Positions 7,094 to 7,364 of a stretch of DNA of 7,364 bases are shown here, piece by piece. The stretch is taken from the NCBI GenBank assembly GCA_014376915.1, contig JACMQP010000022.1:1-7364 (forward strand). Direction: 5' to 3'. Every line of letters begins with the position of its first letter. Position 1 is the stretch's first letter. The position numbers and the translations under genes were made by a program. This DNA comes from Ramlibacter sp. Lineage in GTDB: Bacteria; Pseudomonadota; Gammaproteobacteria; Burkholderiales; Burkholderiaceae. The notes beneath the pieces are model-generated. The model did no database searches and was not told the DNA's origin. It saw nothing but the letters and a program-made list of their open reading frames with translations.

Positions 7094-7363
7094 TCAGCTG
7101 AACGTCTTGCCGTCGGCCGCCAGCTTTGCCAGCAATGGCGCCGGCTCCCAGAACTGCGCATCGTCGCGCGGGTTCTGCTGGAAGCGCTTCATCGCCTGGA
7201 CCACGTTGAACAGGCCCACTTGGTCGGCGTACATCATCGGCCCGCCGCGGTGCATCGGGAAGCCGTACCCGGTGAGATAGACCATGTCGATATCGCCGGC
7301 TTTCGACGCGATGCCGACCTCCAGAATGCGCGCGCCCCCGTTGACCAGGGCATAGACCAGCCG
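7094..7363 (-). CDS. 3-hydroxyacyl-CoA dehydrogenase/enoyl-CoA hydratase (FadJ/FadB-type), C-terminal end only
   Basis: The final 89 codons of a gene that enters from the right edge, ending in TGA at 7096-7094. The visible part is the last helical segment of the 3-hydroxyacyl-CoA dehydrogenase C-terminal domain. RLVYALVNGGARILE is followed by the hallmark GYGFPMHRGGPMMYAD, then FNVVQAMKRFQQ and the usual C-terminus FWEPAPLLAKLAADGKTF. In the family this end belongs to a roughly 700-residue bifunctional protein that hydrates trans-2-enoyl-CoA and oxidises the L-3-hydroxyacyl-CoA with NAD. The hydratase part is outside the window, so bifunctionality is inferred from the close FadJ-like match. 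Together with the thiolase and acyl-CoA dehydrogenase downstream it completes the beta-oxidation cycle. The window edge and not a mutation causes the truncation. Confidence 0.9.
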   Translation of the reverse strand, partial: RLVYALVNGGARILEVGIASKAGDIDMVYLTGYGFPMHRGGPMMYADQVGLFNVVQAMKRFQQNPRDDAQFWEPAPLLAKLAADGKTFS

Positions 7364-7364
7364 C

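Noticed and set aside
1..7364. Search for CRISPR, insertion sequences, tRNA, toxin-antitoxin or defence genes
   Set aside because: Coding sequence for metabolic enzymes fills the window almost completely, and nothing of these types was seen.

Overview
The window is a dense, GC-rich stretch of bacterial chromosome in which every supported gene lies on the minus strand, so transcription runs from the right edge to the left edge. GC content, codon use and the protein types suggest a betaproteobacterium of the Burkholderiales (Comamonadaceae-like, e.g. Variovorax or Ramlibacter relatives). This placement is inferred from protein character only, because no rRNA or other marker gene is present.

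In transcription order the window holds: the last 89 codons of a FadJ/FadB-type enoyl-CoA hydratase/3-hydroxyacyl-CoA dehydrogenase (right edge); a membrane-anchored M20 metallopeptidase; a thiolase; a 615-residue acyl-CoA dehydrogenase with the extra C-terminal domain of the DmdC/FadE1 type; a 67-residue protein with two predicted membrane helices; a classical short-chain dehydrogenase/reductase (SDR); a PaaI-type hotdog thioesterase; and an NADP-dependent medium-chain (MDR) oxidoreductase of the CurA/PTGR type, cut at the left edge only a few residues before its expected end. Gaps between genes are -1 to 49 nt and no convincing internal terminator or promoter is visible, so the set reads as one operon that extends beyond at least the right edge.

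Together the dehydrogenase, FadJ-like protein and thiolase supply all steps of a beta-oxidation spiral. The thioesterase can release CoA from stalled intermediates. The SDR and MDR enzymes add oxidation or reduction of carbonyl and enone groups, as would be needed for a substituted or otherwise unusual acyl chain. The electron-transfer flavoprotein, an acyl-CoA ligase and a regulator are not in the window.

The least ordinary points are the PM20D1/carboxypeptidase-S-like peptidase embedded in a fatty-acid operon, which suggests cleavage of N-acyl amino acids to feed the pathway; a palindromic REP-like repeat in that peptidase's leader; and the uncharacterised small membrane protein whose start codon overlaps the stop of the acyl-CoA dehydrogenase. 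Otherwise this is ordinary catabolic-operon sequence. I see no mobile element, CRISPR array, RNA gene or defence system. No gene-free stretch exceeds 49 nt.
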